NCBI RefSeq assembly: GCF_000935125.1
Contig: NZ_JRKI01000003.1
Coordinates: 558,001 to 622,000 of the forward strand
Direction: 5' to 3'
Origin: Streptomyces natalensis ATCC 27448
Lineage (GTDB): Bacteria; Actinomycetota; Actinomycetes; Streptomycetales; Streptomycetaceae
Length of the DNA: 64,000 bases
In this document: positions 44,986 through 53,365 of the stretch, one piece after another
Layout: each line of letters begins with the position of its first letter
Numbering within the stretch: the stretch's first letter is position 1
The notes under the pieces: generated by a model
What the model was told of the DNA's origin: nothing
Databases searched by the model: none
What the model saw: the letters and a program-made list of their open reading frames with translations, nothing else
Program-made: the position numbers and the translations under genes

Positions 44986-46184
44986 AGTACGTCCTTAGCG
45001 GCGCGTTCCAGTGCCTGCTCCAGATCGGCCACGAGGTCGGCCGGGTCCTCGAGACCGATGGACAGGCGGAGCATGTCCTTGGGTGAAGTACTGTCCGGCC
45101 CCTCGAATGTGTAGCGGTGTTCGATGAGGCTTTCCACCCCGCCCAACGACGTGGCGCGAATGAACAGTTCGCAGTGCTCGGCCGCGCGCAGCGAACGCTG
45201 CCACTCCCCGGCGACGTGCAGCGAGAGCATTCCGCTGTAGCCGCCGGACATCTGCCGGGAGGCGACCTGGTGCCCGGGGTCGCCGGGCAGGCCGGGGTAG
45301 GCCACCCGGCTCACCAGCGGATGCTCGCTGAAGTGCTCGGCCAGCGTCATCGCGGTGGCCGAAATCTGCCGCATGCGCGGGTAGAGCGTCCGTATCCCGC
45401 GCATCAGCAGATACGTCTCCCAGGGGCCGAGGATCGGACCGGTCAGCCGGCGGTGCAGGCGCAGCCGCTCCCAGAGGGCCCGGTGCGCGTCGGTGGGCTG
45501 TGGCGCGGCCACGAGCAGTCCCGCCACCACGTCGTTGTGGCCGTTGAGGTACTTCGTACCGGAGTGCATGATCAGGTCGGCGCCGAGCTCGAAGGGCTTG
45601 GCGTGCACCGGTGTGGGGACGGTGTTGTCCACTCCGAAGAGGGCACCGGCCCGGTGCGCGATGTCGGCGCAGGCCGCCAGGTCGGTCACCAGCCAGGTGG
45701 GGTTCGCCGGGGATTCCGCCCACAGCAGGGCGGTCGGCGCGGCGTTGACCGCCTCGGACACCGCGTCCAGGTCGTTCATGGGGACGCGGACGACCTCCAG
45801 GCCGCGCTGCGGGCCGAATTCCAGCAGCCACTTGGTGAGCCCGAAGTACATGGTCTGCGGCACCACCACGCGCGCCCCGGCCGGCAGGACCTGGAAGACG
45901 GCGGTGGCGGCGGCCATGCCGGACGCGAACACCAGCGCGTCGGACCCGCCCTCCAGCCCGGCCACGACGCCTTCGAGCTGCTCGTATCCCGGGGTGCCCT
46001 GGTCGCGCAGATACGCGAGGCCGGCGGGGCTGCGGTACTGGTCGTCGCGGGCGAAGGTGGCGCCCATGCTGACGGGCGGCGGTACGGCCCCGGTCGTCGG
46101 GCAGCGCCAGCCGTCGCCCTGTGCGGCTCGGGTCTCGGCGCGGTACTCCTGCGTCCAGGGGGTGTAGGTCTCGCGGTTGCTCAT
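44982..46184 (-). CDS. Cystathionine gamma-synthase/lyase-like PLP enzyme
   Basis: 400 residues of the Cys/Met-metabolism PLP family. Asp186 (GVDNTVPTP) and the Schiff-base Lys211 (HSGTKYLNGHNDVVAG) are in place, as is the N-terminal tyrosine/arginine region DQYRSPAGLAYLRDQGTPGYEQLE. It would catalyse a beta- or gamma-replacement or elimination on an amino acid. The start ATG overlaps the stop of the FAD protein (ATGA), and its own stop overlaps the transporter. In this context it may act on a diaminopropionate-derived intermediate, but sulfur metabolism cannot be excluded. Confidence 0.88.
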   Translation of the reverse strand: MSNRETYTPWTQEYRAETRAAQGDGWRCPTTGAVPPPVSMGATFARDDQYRSPAGLAYLRDQGTPGYEQLEGVVAGLEGGSDALVFASGMAAATAVFQVLPAGARVVVPQTMYFGLTKWLLEFGPQRGLEVVRVPMNDLDAVSEAVNAAPTALLWAESPANPTWLVTDLAACADIAHRAGALFGVDNTVPTPVHAKPFELGADLIMHSGTKYLNGHNDVVAGLLVAAPQPTDAHRALWERLRLHRRLTGPILGPWETYLLMRGIRTLYPRMRQISATAMTLAEHFSEHPLVSRVAYPGLPGDPGHQVASRQMSGGYSGMLSLHVAGEWQRSLRAAEHCELFIRATSLGGVESLIEHRYTFEGPDSTSPKDMLRLSIGLEDPADLVADLEQALERAAKDVL

Positions 46185-48064
46185 GATGTCCTCACGGTGA
46201 GGGCCGGAAATGCGGTACGGAGGGCGAGTTCGGCGTCCTGCAGCGCGCGGGAGGGCGCGCCGGGTGACGGGACGTAGTGGTTGTAGTAGCTGGATCCCTC
46301 GGTGTGCGGACCGAGGAAGAAGAGGGCGGGCCGTACGTCCCCGGCCGGGCCGATGCCCTGCCCTGCGCGGGTGACGCGGAGCCCGGGGACCCGGCCGCCG
46401 CCGGCCGCCAGGGTCGACGCGCGCCCCGCCGCGACGAGGCGGCCGAGCAGCGAGGCGGGCAGGCGGTCCGCGCGTGGCTCGGCGACATGCGCCTGCACGA
46501 TGTGGTCCACCTCGATGCTCTCGGGCCGGGCCAGACAGGTGGACTCCAGCCGCCAGGGGCCCGCCCCGGCCGGGGCGATGACCTTGGGCCGCGGGCCGGG
46601 GCCGAGCCGGAGCACCCCGGCGTCCAGCAGCGACAGCAGCTCCAGCGACCGGTCCAGCTGCGGGCCGATCACCAGGCGGTTGACCGTGGCGGTGAACTCC
46701 CCGAAGAAGTACGCCAGCGAGGCGTCGTCCACACCCGGGGGGTCGATCACGGCCCGCAGCGCGTCGCGGTGGTCGCGCAGCACTTCCAGGGCTTCCTTGA
46801 CCGCGCAGGCGCCCAGCCCCTCGCGGGCCTCGGCCAGGTCCTCGCCGACCCGGGCGGTGAACCACCGGGTGTATTCGGCCAGGTCCTGCCACGCACGGCC
46901 GGTCAGCCGCTCGGCCAGCACCCCGCGCAGGGGACAGGACCCGAACTCCCCGCGCAGGCCCGCCAGCGTTCCCCCGCAGCCCGACTCGGCGACGCGGCGG
47001 GCCAGTTCCGCGCCCGCTGCCTCGGCATCGCCGGTCTTTCGGGCCAGGAGGGTCCGGTAGTAGGCCAGTTCCATCTCGGCCTCGACCAACGGCAGGACGT
47101 CGTCGGCGAAATGGAGCCGGCCGCCCTCGCGCGTACGGCGCAGGGACCGCAGCCGGTCCGGCGTCAGCGCGAGGGGGGCGAAGCGGATCCGGCCCGGGGG
47201 GAGGTACGGGCGGCTGCGCGAGGGGATACCGGACCGGTTGGCCAGCACGATCCGCGGTTCGCGGCCGCCGGCCACGTACCGCAGCCCGCCGTCCGCCGTC
47301 GGTTCGTGCCGGCCGCCGCGGCCCAGGGTCAGGTCGGCGATCACGTCCATGGCGGTCAGCCCCATGCCCAGCACCGCGACCCGGTCCCCGGGGGCGATGC
47401 CGTCGAGGGCCGCGGGCAGCGGATAGGGGCGGGTGACCAGCCGTGGTTCGTCCGCCGGTTCGGCCGGCAGGTGGAGCGCCTGGTGCCCGACGGTCACGAA
47501 CACCGCGTCGGCCTCCAGGCGGGTGCCGTCGTCGAGGACGACCGTCTCCCCGCCGCCGTCGCCGGGGCGGATGTCGGTGGCCGTCGCGGCGTGCCGTATC
47601 AGGCGGAAGCCGGCCGGCGCCGCGGCGACGATGCGTTCGGCGGCCCAGGTCAGGTACTCGCTGAGCAGCCTGCGCGGCAGAAAGTCGTTCGGCCGGATCT
47701 CCCGTCCGTCCCCCGCTCGGACGGTGTATCCGTCGGCCGCCAGGCGCAGCTCCCGTTCGCGGCACCACTCGTACAGGGAAGGCCCGCCGACCGGCGTGGG
47801 GCCGTCCACCATCTGCGCGTCCGCGAACGCGGTGACCTGTGCGCACACCGTGTTCAGCAGGAGGTGGTCGGGCTGGTCCTGGCGGTGGAATCCGGGGCCG
47901 AGGGGCCGCGGGTCCACGAGATGGACGGTGACGGGGAAGGGCTCGGCCAGGCAGTGGCCGATGAGCCGCTCCACGACGCCCAGTCCGCGCGGTCCCGCTC
48001 CCACGATGGCGAGGGTGGCGGGCCGCTCGGCGTGCCGCTCGCCGTGGTGCTGTGTGGTCACCAT
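46181..48064 (-). CDS. Large FAD/NAD(P)-binding protein (FAD_NAD_binding_9 type)
   Basis: 627 residues. The Rossmann motif GAGPRG is at 22-27; DPRPLGPGFHRQDQPDHLLLNTV and a second nucleotide site, VAVLGMGLTAMDVIADL, identify the FAD/NAD(P)-binding family found in several natural-product and siderophore-like clusters. The C-terminal third contains FFLGPHTEGSSYYNHYVPSPG. It could be an N-hydroxylating or amino-acid oxidase-like flavoenzyme; the reaction is unknown. The ATG at 48064 overlaps the sbnB-like stop (ATGGTGA); a GTG three bases later is an alternative start. Confidence 0.82.
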   Translation of the reverse strand: MVTTQHHGERHAERPATLAIVGAGPRGLGVVERLIGHCLAEPFPVTVHLVDPRPLGPGFHRQDQPDHLLLNTVCAQVTAFADAQMVDGPTPVGGPSLYEWCRERELRLAADGYTVRAGDGREIRPNDFLPRRLLSEYLTWAAERIVAAAPAGFRLIRHAATATDIRPGDGGGETVVLDDGTRLEADAVFVTVGHQALHLPAEPADEPRLVTRPYPLPAALDGIAPGDRVAVLGMGLTAMDVIADLTLGRGGRHEPTADGGLRYVAGGREPRIVLANRSGIPSRSRPYLPPGRIRFAPLALTPDRLRSLRRTREGGRLHFADDVLPLVEAEMELAYYRTLLARKTGDAEAAGAELARRVAESGCGGTLAGLRGEFGSCPLRGVLAERLTGRAWQDLAEYTRWFTARVGEDLAEAREGLGACAVKEALEVLRDHRDALRAVIDPPGVDDASLAYFFGEFTATVNRLVIGPQLDRSLELLSLLDAGVLRLGPGPRPKVIAPAGAGPWRLESTCLARPESIEVDHIVQAHVAEPRADRLPASLLGRLVAAGRASTLAAGGGRVPGLRVTRAGQGIGPAGDVRPALFFLGPHTEGSSYYNHYVPSPGAPSRALQDAELALRTAFPALTVRTS

Positions 48065-49059
48065 CGTCGCGTCTCCCCGAAGAAGTTGGGGACCGCGAGG
48101 GTCGAGCCGGCAGCGCGGGCCTGCTCCAGGACGAAGGCACCGACCGCCAGGTCCAGGACGCCGAGACCGAACGGCGAGAAGATCACCGGCCGGTCCTCGG
48201 CCACCGCCACCTGGCCGTTCAGCACTCCGGCGAGCGTGCCGGTCACGAAGTCCCGTGAGCCGGTGAGCTGTTCGGCCAGATGGGGCGAGGTGTTGGCCTT
48301 CAGGCAGTGGTCGATGTCGTCGAGGATGTTCTGCGCGCCCAGCACCACCTCGGGTGCGAGATCCCGCAGCGAGATGTTCAGCACGAGCTGGCCGGGCTTG
48401 AACGGCGCGGTGACGTACGGTTCGAGCGCGGTGGTGGCGAAGACGACGGTCTCGGCCTCCAGTGCGGTGCCCAGATCGGCGGTGAACGACGCGGGACGCT
48501 CCTGGGTGGCGCGCAGATGCCCGGCGAGGGCCTGGCCGGACTCCTCGTGGAGGTCGTGCACGACGTAGGCGTCCGGCGCGCAGCCGGCGGCCTGAAGGTA
48601 GTCGCAGATGTTCCGGGCGATGACGCCGCCGCCGACGACCGCGATCCGGGTGCCCGCAAAGCCGCCCGGACGCAGCGTGGTTGCCGCGACGGCGGCGGAG
48701 GCGGCCGTACGGGCGGCGCTGATGGTGGCGGCTTCCAGGCAGGCGACCGGATAGCCGGTCTCGTAGTCGTTGAGCAGGAGTACGGCCGAGGCGCGGGGCA
48801 TTCCGGCCTGGGTGTTCCGGGGGAAGCTGGCGATCCACTTGATGCCCGCGAGCCGGACGTCTGCGCCGAGGTAGGCGGGCAGCGCGATGATCCGCGAGTC
48901 GGGCTTCTCGGGGAAGCGGAGGAAGTAGCTGTCGGGGTTGACGGTCTCTCCGGCCTCGTGGCTGCGGTAGGCCCTGCTCACGATGCCGAGGACCTCGGCC
49001 CGCTTGCCGCTCAGCACCTCGCGCACGGTCTCGCCGGCCACCACATCGAAGTCGAACAT
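48058..49059 (-). CDS. SbnB-like N-(2-amino-2-carboxyethyl)-L-glutamate dehydrogenase
   Basis: 333 residues of the ornithine cyclodeaminase/mu-crystallin family. AGIKWIASFPRNTQAGMPRASAVLLLNDYETGYPVACLEA is characteristic of SbnB; the NAD-binding glycines are at 143-145 (VVGGGVIARN). SbnB oxidises the SbnA product to L-2,3-diaminopropionate and 2-oxoglutarate with NAD+. GAGGAGAGG precedes the ATG and overlaps the end of the SbnA-like gene. No staphyloferrin-type synthetase is nearby, so the product serves another pathway. Confidence 0.85.
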   Translation of the reverse strand: MFDFDVVAGETVREVLSGKRAEVLGIVSRAYRSHEAGETVNPDSYFLRFPEKPDSRIIALPAYLGADVRLAGIKWIASFPRNTQAGMPRASAVLLLNDYETGYPVACLEAATISAARTAASAAVAATTLRPGGFAGTRIAVVGGGVIARNICDYLQAAGCAPDAYVVHDLHEESGQALAGHLRATQERPASFTADLGTALEAETVVFATTALEPYVTAPFKPGQLVLNISLRDLAPEVVLGAQNILDDIDHCLKANTSPHLAEQLTGSRDFVTGTLAGVLNGQVAVAEDRPVIFSPFGLGVLDLAVGAFVLEQARAAGSTLAVPNFFGETRRW

Positions 49060-49075
49060 AGAGTTACACCTCTCC

Positions 49076-50059
49076 TCAGGCGCCGGCCTGAGTGATTTCC
49101 GGGATTTCTTGGCAGAGGAGTTCAGGCCATCGGGCGGCCACCCAGGAGTCGTCGTAGACCGTCTCCAGATAGCGCTCGCCGAAGTCCGGTGAAAGAGCCA
49201 CCACGGAGCTTCCCTCGGGAATGTCCTTGGCCTTTTCCTGCACCGCGGAAAGCACCGTCCCGCTCGAACCGCCGAGCAGCAGTCCACGCTCTCCGGCGAG
49301 CGTTCTGCACATCTCCACGGCATCCGCCTCGGGAATGACGATCACCTCGTCGATGAGTGTTTCGTCGAGGATTTCCGGACGTCTGCTGGTGCCGAGTCCG
49401 GGAATATGGCGCCGGGCCGGCGGGCCCCCGAAGGACACGGAGCCGACCGCGTCGACGGCGATGATCCGGGTCGCCGGGCTGTGCTGCCGTAAGAACTCGG
49501 CGCAGCCCATCAGCGTGCCGGTCGTGCCGGCCCCGATGAAGGCGTAGTCGACGGGACCGAGCTTTTCGACGATGGCCCGGCCGGTGCGGTCGCGGTGCGC
49601 CCGGGGGCCGGCCGGGTTCGCGTACTGGTTCAGCCAGTACGTGCCGGGCTCGCGCACCAGGCGGTCCTGGATGTAGTTGATGCGGGACTGGAGATAGCCG
49701 CCGTTGCCGTCGCGGACGTCGATGAGGACGACCTCGGCACCCAGCGCCTTCATCAGGCGCACCGACTGGGTGCTGGCATTGGGGTCGGTCACGCAGGTCA
49801 GGCGGTAGCCCTTGGCCGCGCAGACCATGGCGAGCGCCACGCCGAGGTTTCCCGACGTCGATTCGATAAGGCGCGTACGCGGAAATTCGCGGCCAGATTC
49901 CTCGGCCTGGGCCACCAGCGCGATGGCGGTCTTGAGCTTCACCGAGCCCGCCGGGTTGAGGCCCTCGAGTTTAAGGAAGACGGAGCTTCCAGGTACCAGG
50001 TGATCGAGCCGGATGAACACGTCATCCAGCACCAGATCGTAAACTTCTTCCACTATCAC
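49076..50059 (-). CDS. SbnA-like 2,3-diaminopropionate biosynthesis protein
   Basis: 327 residues of the cysteine-synthase fold. VFLKLEGLNPAGSVKLKTA holds the PLP lysine (about Lys41), ESTSGNLGVALAMV the substrate loop, and LGGSSGTVLSA the phosphate cup. The NPAGS..K variant and the late VVALSPDFGERYLETVYDDSW segment resemble SbnA, which joins O-phosphoserine and glutamate, rather than housekeeping CysK. The GTG start at 50059 has only a weak GGA upstream. It is first in the five-gene operon; its promoter lies in the repeat-rich spacer to 50510. Confidence 0.85.
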   Translation of the reverse strand: MIVEEVYDLVLDDVFIRLDHLVPGSSVFLKLEGLNPAGSVKLKTAIALVAQAEESGREFPRTRLIESTSGNLGVALAMVCAAKGYRLTCVTDPNASTQSVRLMKALGAEVVLIDVRDGNGGYLQSRINYIQDRLVREPGTYWLNQYANPAGPRAHRDRTGRAIVEKLGPVDYAFIGAGTTGTLMGCAEFLRQHSPATRIIAVDAVGSVSFGGPPARRHIPGLGTSRRPEILDETLIDEVIVIPEADAVEMCRTLAGERGLLLGGSSGTVLSAVQEKAKDIPEGSSVVALSPDFGERYLETVYDDSWVAARWPELLCQEIPEITQAGA

Positions 50060-50285
50060 TGGAATCCAACGCTCTTGAGTGCGGGAAAGCCGATAGATGG
50101 CACACGCCGAGATGCGAGGGTTCCTGGGTTTGTGATGGCGGCGAGTGGTCGAGTGCCGCCAGGCAGAAGAGATCGTGTCCCCCCGTTCGCCGCCTAAGCG
50201 CCCCCCGCTGCGGCGATTACATCGTCACATAGAGGCATACGTCTCGTCCAGGACATTTTTCGGTCCAATGTAATACCGAATTGAA

Positions 50286-50338
50286 CATTCCGAATCATGC
50301 ATTCCGAACGGACCATTCCGATTGGAATTCTGAATTCC
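50286..50338. repeat. Phased CATTCCGA repeats and adjoining palindrome
   Basis: CATTCCGA occurs at 50286, 50300 and 50314, exactly 14 bp apart. Overlapping and following it, GGAATTC-T-GAATTCC forms a perfect 15-bp palindrome (50324-50338). Several ATTCC/GGAAT dyads overlap. The block is AT-rich and lies between the divergent SbnA-like and phosphatase genes. The rest of the 50060-50510 spacer shows no gene. Confidence 0.8.
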
Positions 50339-50510
50339 GGTGGGGGTGCTGGCCCCCTCCGGGGCGAGCCGCCCGTGCCTGTACGGCACATGACCCGTAC
50401 GGCCCCCGGCGGCTCGCCTGCCGGACCCGCACCCGGAACCCTTGGGATGCGACAGCCTTGGGACGGCCCCGGGACGTCGAAGCCTGGGCAGTGGGAAGAG
50501 GCCGGTGCGG

Positions 50511-51647
50511 ATGCTTCGAGGCGGCGGGAACCGTACGGGCGGACGGGGGCGGAAGACGCGCCGCGCCGGACGGCCGCCGCTCCGCCGGCTGGCCCGCTGG
50601 CTCCCCGCCCTCCTGATAGTCGGCGGCTTCGCCTTCGACGTGGCCACCCCGCCCCGGTACACCGGCGCACCCTTCTTCTCCGCCGCGCCCATGGTGGCGG
50701 CGCCCCTGTACTCCCTGGCCATGACGGCCCTCACGGCGGCCGCCGCGGTCGCCGGCGAGATCGTGATCGCCGTCTACCACAGCGCCAACGACCACAGCGA
50801 GTCCGTCAGCGAGGTCCTGACCGTCCTGGTGGTCGCCTTCCTGGCGCTCGGCATCAACCGGGCCGTGCGGCTGAGCGACGCCCGGCTCTCCTCCGTACGG
50901 GATGTCGCCGAGGCCGCCCAGCGCGCCCTGCTGCCCACGCCGCCCGGCCGGATCGGCGGGCTCGCGGTCGCCGCACGCTATGTGGGTGCGCAGGCCGATG
51001 CCCGGATCGGCGGCGATCTCTACGCGGTGCAGGACACCCCGCACGGCGTACGGCTGATCGTCGGCGATGTGCGGGGCAAGGGACTGGAAGCCGTGGAAGC
51101 CGCGGTGGTCGTCATCGGCGCCTTCCGGGAGGCGGCCGAACAGGAGGCCACCTTGGAGGCGGTGGCGGGCCGCCTGGAACGGGCGCTCAAACGGGAGGGC
51201 GGGCGGCGTACGGGGCTGGACCAGCACGAGGGCTTCACCACGGCCGTCCTGGCGGAGATCCCCTCCGGCACGCGCTCCGTCCTGCGCGTCCTCAACCGCG
51301 GCCACCCGGCCCCGCTGCTGCTCGCCCCCGACGGCGGGCTGTGCGAACTGATCCCCGCCACGGCCGCGCTGCCACTGGGCCTGTGCGATGTCGCGGGGTG
51401 GCCGGACCGGGTGGACGAGACGTTCTTCCCGGCCGGTTCGCTGTTGCTGCTGTTCACGGACGGGGTGACCGAGGCACGGGGCCGGTCCGGCCGTTTCTAC
51501 GACGCCCCGGCCCAGCTCCGCGGCCGCCACTTCCCGGGGCCGGACGCCCTCCTGGACGGCCTGGTCCAGGACATCGCCCGGCACACGGGCGGGGTGCAGG
51601 CGGACGATATGGCGCTGCTGGCGGTGCAGCGGCCGTTGGGGGATTAG
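50511..51647 (+). CDS. Membrane-associated SpoIIE-type PP2C phosphatase
   Basis: 378 residues from the ATG at 50511, preceded by AAGAGG; the frame is open upstream. A basic N-terminus and three hydrophobic segments (LPALLIVGGFAFDVA onward) anchor it. The phosphatase domain has ARIGGDLYAV, GDVRGKGLEAVEAA, RVLNRGHPAPLLL, LLLFTDGVTEARG and VQADDMALLAV. It is the common short Streptomyces membrane phosphatase type. Targets are unknown, possibly STAS-domain proteins. It is convergent with the DUF2332 gene, with only 20 bp between. Confidence 0.88.
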   Translation: MLRGGGNRTGGRGRKTRRAGRPPLRRLARWLPALLIVGGFAFDVATPPRYTGAPFFSAAPMVAAPLYSLAMTALTAAAAVAGEIVIAVYHSANDHSESVSEVLTVLVVAFLALGINRAVRLSDARLSSVRDVAEAAQRALLPTPPGRIGGLAVAARYVGAQADARIGGDLYAVQDTPHGVRLIVGDVRGKGLEAVEAAVVVIGAFREAAEQEATLEAVAGRLERALKREGGRRTGLDQHEGFTTAVLAEIPSGTRSVLRVLNRGHPAPLLLAPDGGLCELIPATAALPLGLCDVAGWPDRVDETFFPAGSLLLLFTDGVTEARGRSGRFYDAPAQLRGRHFPGPDALLDGLVQDIARHTGGVQADDMALLAVQRPLGD

Positions 51648-51667
51648 GGCCTGTCCGGTGGGCGGGG

Positions 51668-52786
51668 TCAGCCGGTTGCCGGCTGCCCGGCCGTCCCGGC
51701 GGAGATCCCCTCCGCCAGCCAGTGCAGGCTCTCCCCGTACGGGCCGGTCAGCGCGAGCGGGCGCTCGTCCAGCGCGAGGGTGAGCGAGGCGTCCTCGGGG
51801 CGCAGGGCCGCTCGGTGCGCGGGGTCCGTGATCCAGGGCAGAACGCCGTGCTGCTCCTGGGAGATCCAGTGGCCGCGGCCCTCCCGCTCGGCGAGCAGCG
51901 ACCGTACGACGGCGGCGAACCGCTCGCGGCGGTCCGCCGGGAGCAGGGCCAGCGCGGCCGAGTGGAAGATCACCAGCGTCGCCCCGGGCGGCGCCTCGGC
52001 GGCCAGCGCGGGCAGTTCGTCGAGCAGATCGCCGCGCACGATCCGGGGCCGGGGCACGGTCCGGGCCAGGCCGACGGCGGCCGCCAGGCGCTCCGCACGG
52101 TCCCTGTCCCCGGGCCAGACCAGGGCCCGCAGCCAACGGAGGTCATCGGCGTCGGCGACCGGATCGAGCGGGTCGAGGTCGACACCGGCGCGCCAGACGA
52201 TCTCGGGGACGCGGGCGGGGGCCTCCGGTACGGGACCGGCGCCGGCCGCGCTCGTACGGCAGGTCAGGGTCACCGGGCCGCCGGACGCACCGCATGCGGC
52301 GGCGCGGCCCGGGGCCTGCTCGTACCGGTAGCGGTAGAGCTCCGGCCGCAGGCACAGTCCCGCCGATGCCCCGACCTCCAGGAGCGCGAGCGGCTGCGGC
52401 AGCCGGGCGAGCAGGGGCAGCAGCGTGGCGCAGTGGCCCGGATCGTTCGTCCGGCCGGCGCGCCGCATGATCACCGTACGGACTTCGTCCCAGTGCCGGA
52501 TGGTCCATTCGCGCCAGCGTCCGTACGCCGTCTCGTCGCGCGGTCCGTGCTCGGCGTGCGGGCCGTCGAGATAGCGGACGGCGGCCAGGAGGAGGCTCGG
52601 CTGCTGGGGGTTCCCGGCCGGCAGCGATCCCGACAACAGATCACAGAACTCCGCGTCGTGGCTGATCCTCGCGGTCAACTCGGCGTGGGCATCGGACCGT
52701 CCCCGCGCCTGCTGCCAGGAGAACTCCCGGTACCGATCCGCCACTGTCTGCGCGCTGTTGACGACGTTGACCACGTTGACGAGCAT
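51668..52786 (-). CDS. DUF2332 family protein
   Basis: 372 residues. ADRYREFSWQQARGRSDAHAELTARISHD at the N-terminus and LLEVGASAGLCLRPELYRYRY in the middle mark the family, which has a methyltransferase-like fold (VGASAGL resembling a SAM-binding loop). VIFHSAALALLP and HWISQEQHGVLPW follow. No activity has been assigned as far as I know. The ATG start reads MLVNVVNVVNSAQ, and the neighbour upstream is over 500 bp away. Confidence 0.85.
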   Translation of the reverse strand: MLVNVVNVVNSAQTVADRYREFSWQQARGRSDAHAELTARISHDAEFCDLLSGSLPAGNPQQPSLLLAAVRYLDGPHAEHGPRDETAYGRWREWTIRHWDEVRTVIMRRAGRTNDPGHCATLLPLLARLPQPLALLEVGASAGLCLRPELYRYRYEQAPGRAAACGASGGPVTLTCRTSAAGAGPVPEAPARVPEIVWRAGVDLDPLDPVADADDLRWLRALVWPGDRDRAERLAAAVGLARTVPRPRIVRGDLLDELPALAAEAPPGATLVIFHSAALALLPADRRERFAAVVRSLLAEREGRGHWISQEQHGVLPWITDPAHRAALRPEDASLTLALDERPLALTGPYGESLHWLAEGISAGTAGQPATG

Positions 52787-53221
52787 GATCCGACGTTACT
52801 GCTCTCACGCTGGGTAACCGGCGGGCACCCCTCCGCATAACAACTGACACACCATCACATGGCGATCGCGTGGCGAGTGCCGGTCAACTCGCCCGATTTG
52901 TGCACCTGATGGGTGGAAAAGTCCACGCCATGGCCGATGCGGAGCGCATACGGATTCCCCGGAGGGCTTGGAAAACAACCGCGATCTCTATTACTGTCCG
53001 ATAACGGAGCGCGGTCGTCCCAGCCGTCGCAAGGACGGCACCGCGCGCCGCCGCCGAATCCTGCACGCGCACGCCAAGTACGTCATGCACTCCCCTTGCG
53101 GCACAGGGCAGTTCCCGTACGAACCGGGCGAATTCCCACCGATAGGCGCCGATCCGTCCCTCAGCGGCAGCCGAACGGTGTGCGACCGGAAACGGAACGC
53201 CCCGCCCGCACCGCACGACGT
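52787..53221. other. Spacer and probable promoter region of the M23 peptidase
   Basis: 435 bp. TTGGAA (52968) and TATTAC 15 bases further on are a possible promoter for the long riboswitch leader. A plus-strand open frame from 52968 lacks a start and codon bias. No other gene is seen. Confidence 0.35.
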
Positions 53222-53352
53222 GCCTGAACTGCACCGAGGAACCGGGGAACCACCACCTTGGGGTGAATCGGGCGCCTTTCGCCGAAGCCGTCCGTAGGAG
53301 ACCTTCCTGCTCCGAACCCGTCAGCTAACCCGGTAGGCGCGAAGGAAGGAAA
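53222..53352 (+). promoter_or_regulatory. ydaO/yuaA-type (c-di-AMP) riboswitch
   Basis: The leader contains GAGGAACCGGGG, TTGGGGTGAATCGGGC, CCGTAGGAGACCTTCCTGC and CGAACCCGTCAGCTAACCC with GGTAGGCG. These are the conserved blocks of the actinobacterial ydaO motif, in the right order directly upstream of a cell-wall hydrolase, its usual Streptomyces target. Binding of c-di-AMP is known to turn such genes off. Boundaries are approximate. Confidence 0.85.
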
Positions 53353-53365
53353 GGAGTGCGCCCCC

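Noticed and set aside
44982..48140. One 1052-codon frame covering the PLP enzyme and upstream DNA
   Set aside because: Only residues from the ATG at 46184 resemble a protein; the upstream part is the wrong frame of the FAD-protein gene and is Arg/Pro-rich.
43681..50059. Staphyloferrin B-like siderophore cluster
   Set aside because: Although SbnA/SbnB homologues are present, there are no NIS synthetases, decarboxylase or siderophore transporters.
50286..50338. Phased octamers considered as a SARP binding site
   Set aside because: SARP sites use 11- or 22-bp spacing of heptamers; here the period is 14 bp, and no SARP gene is near.
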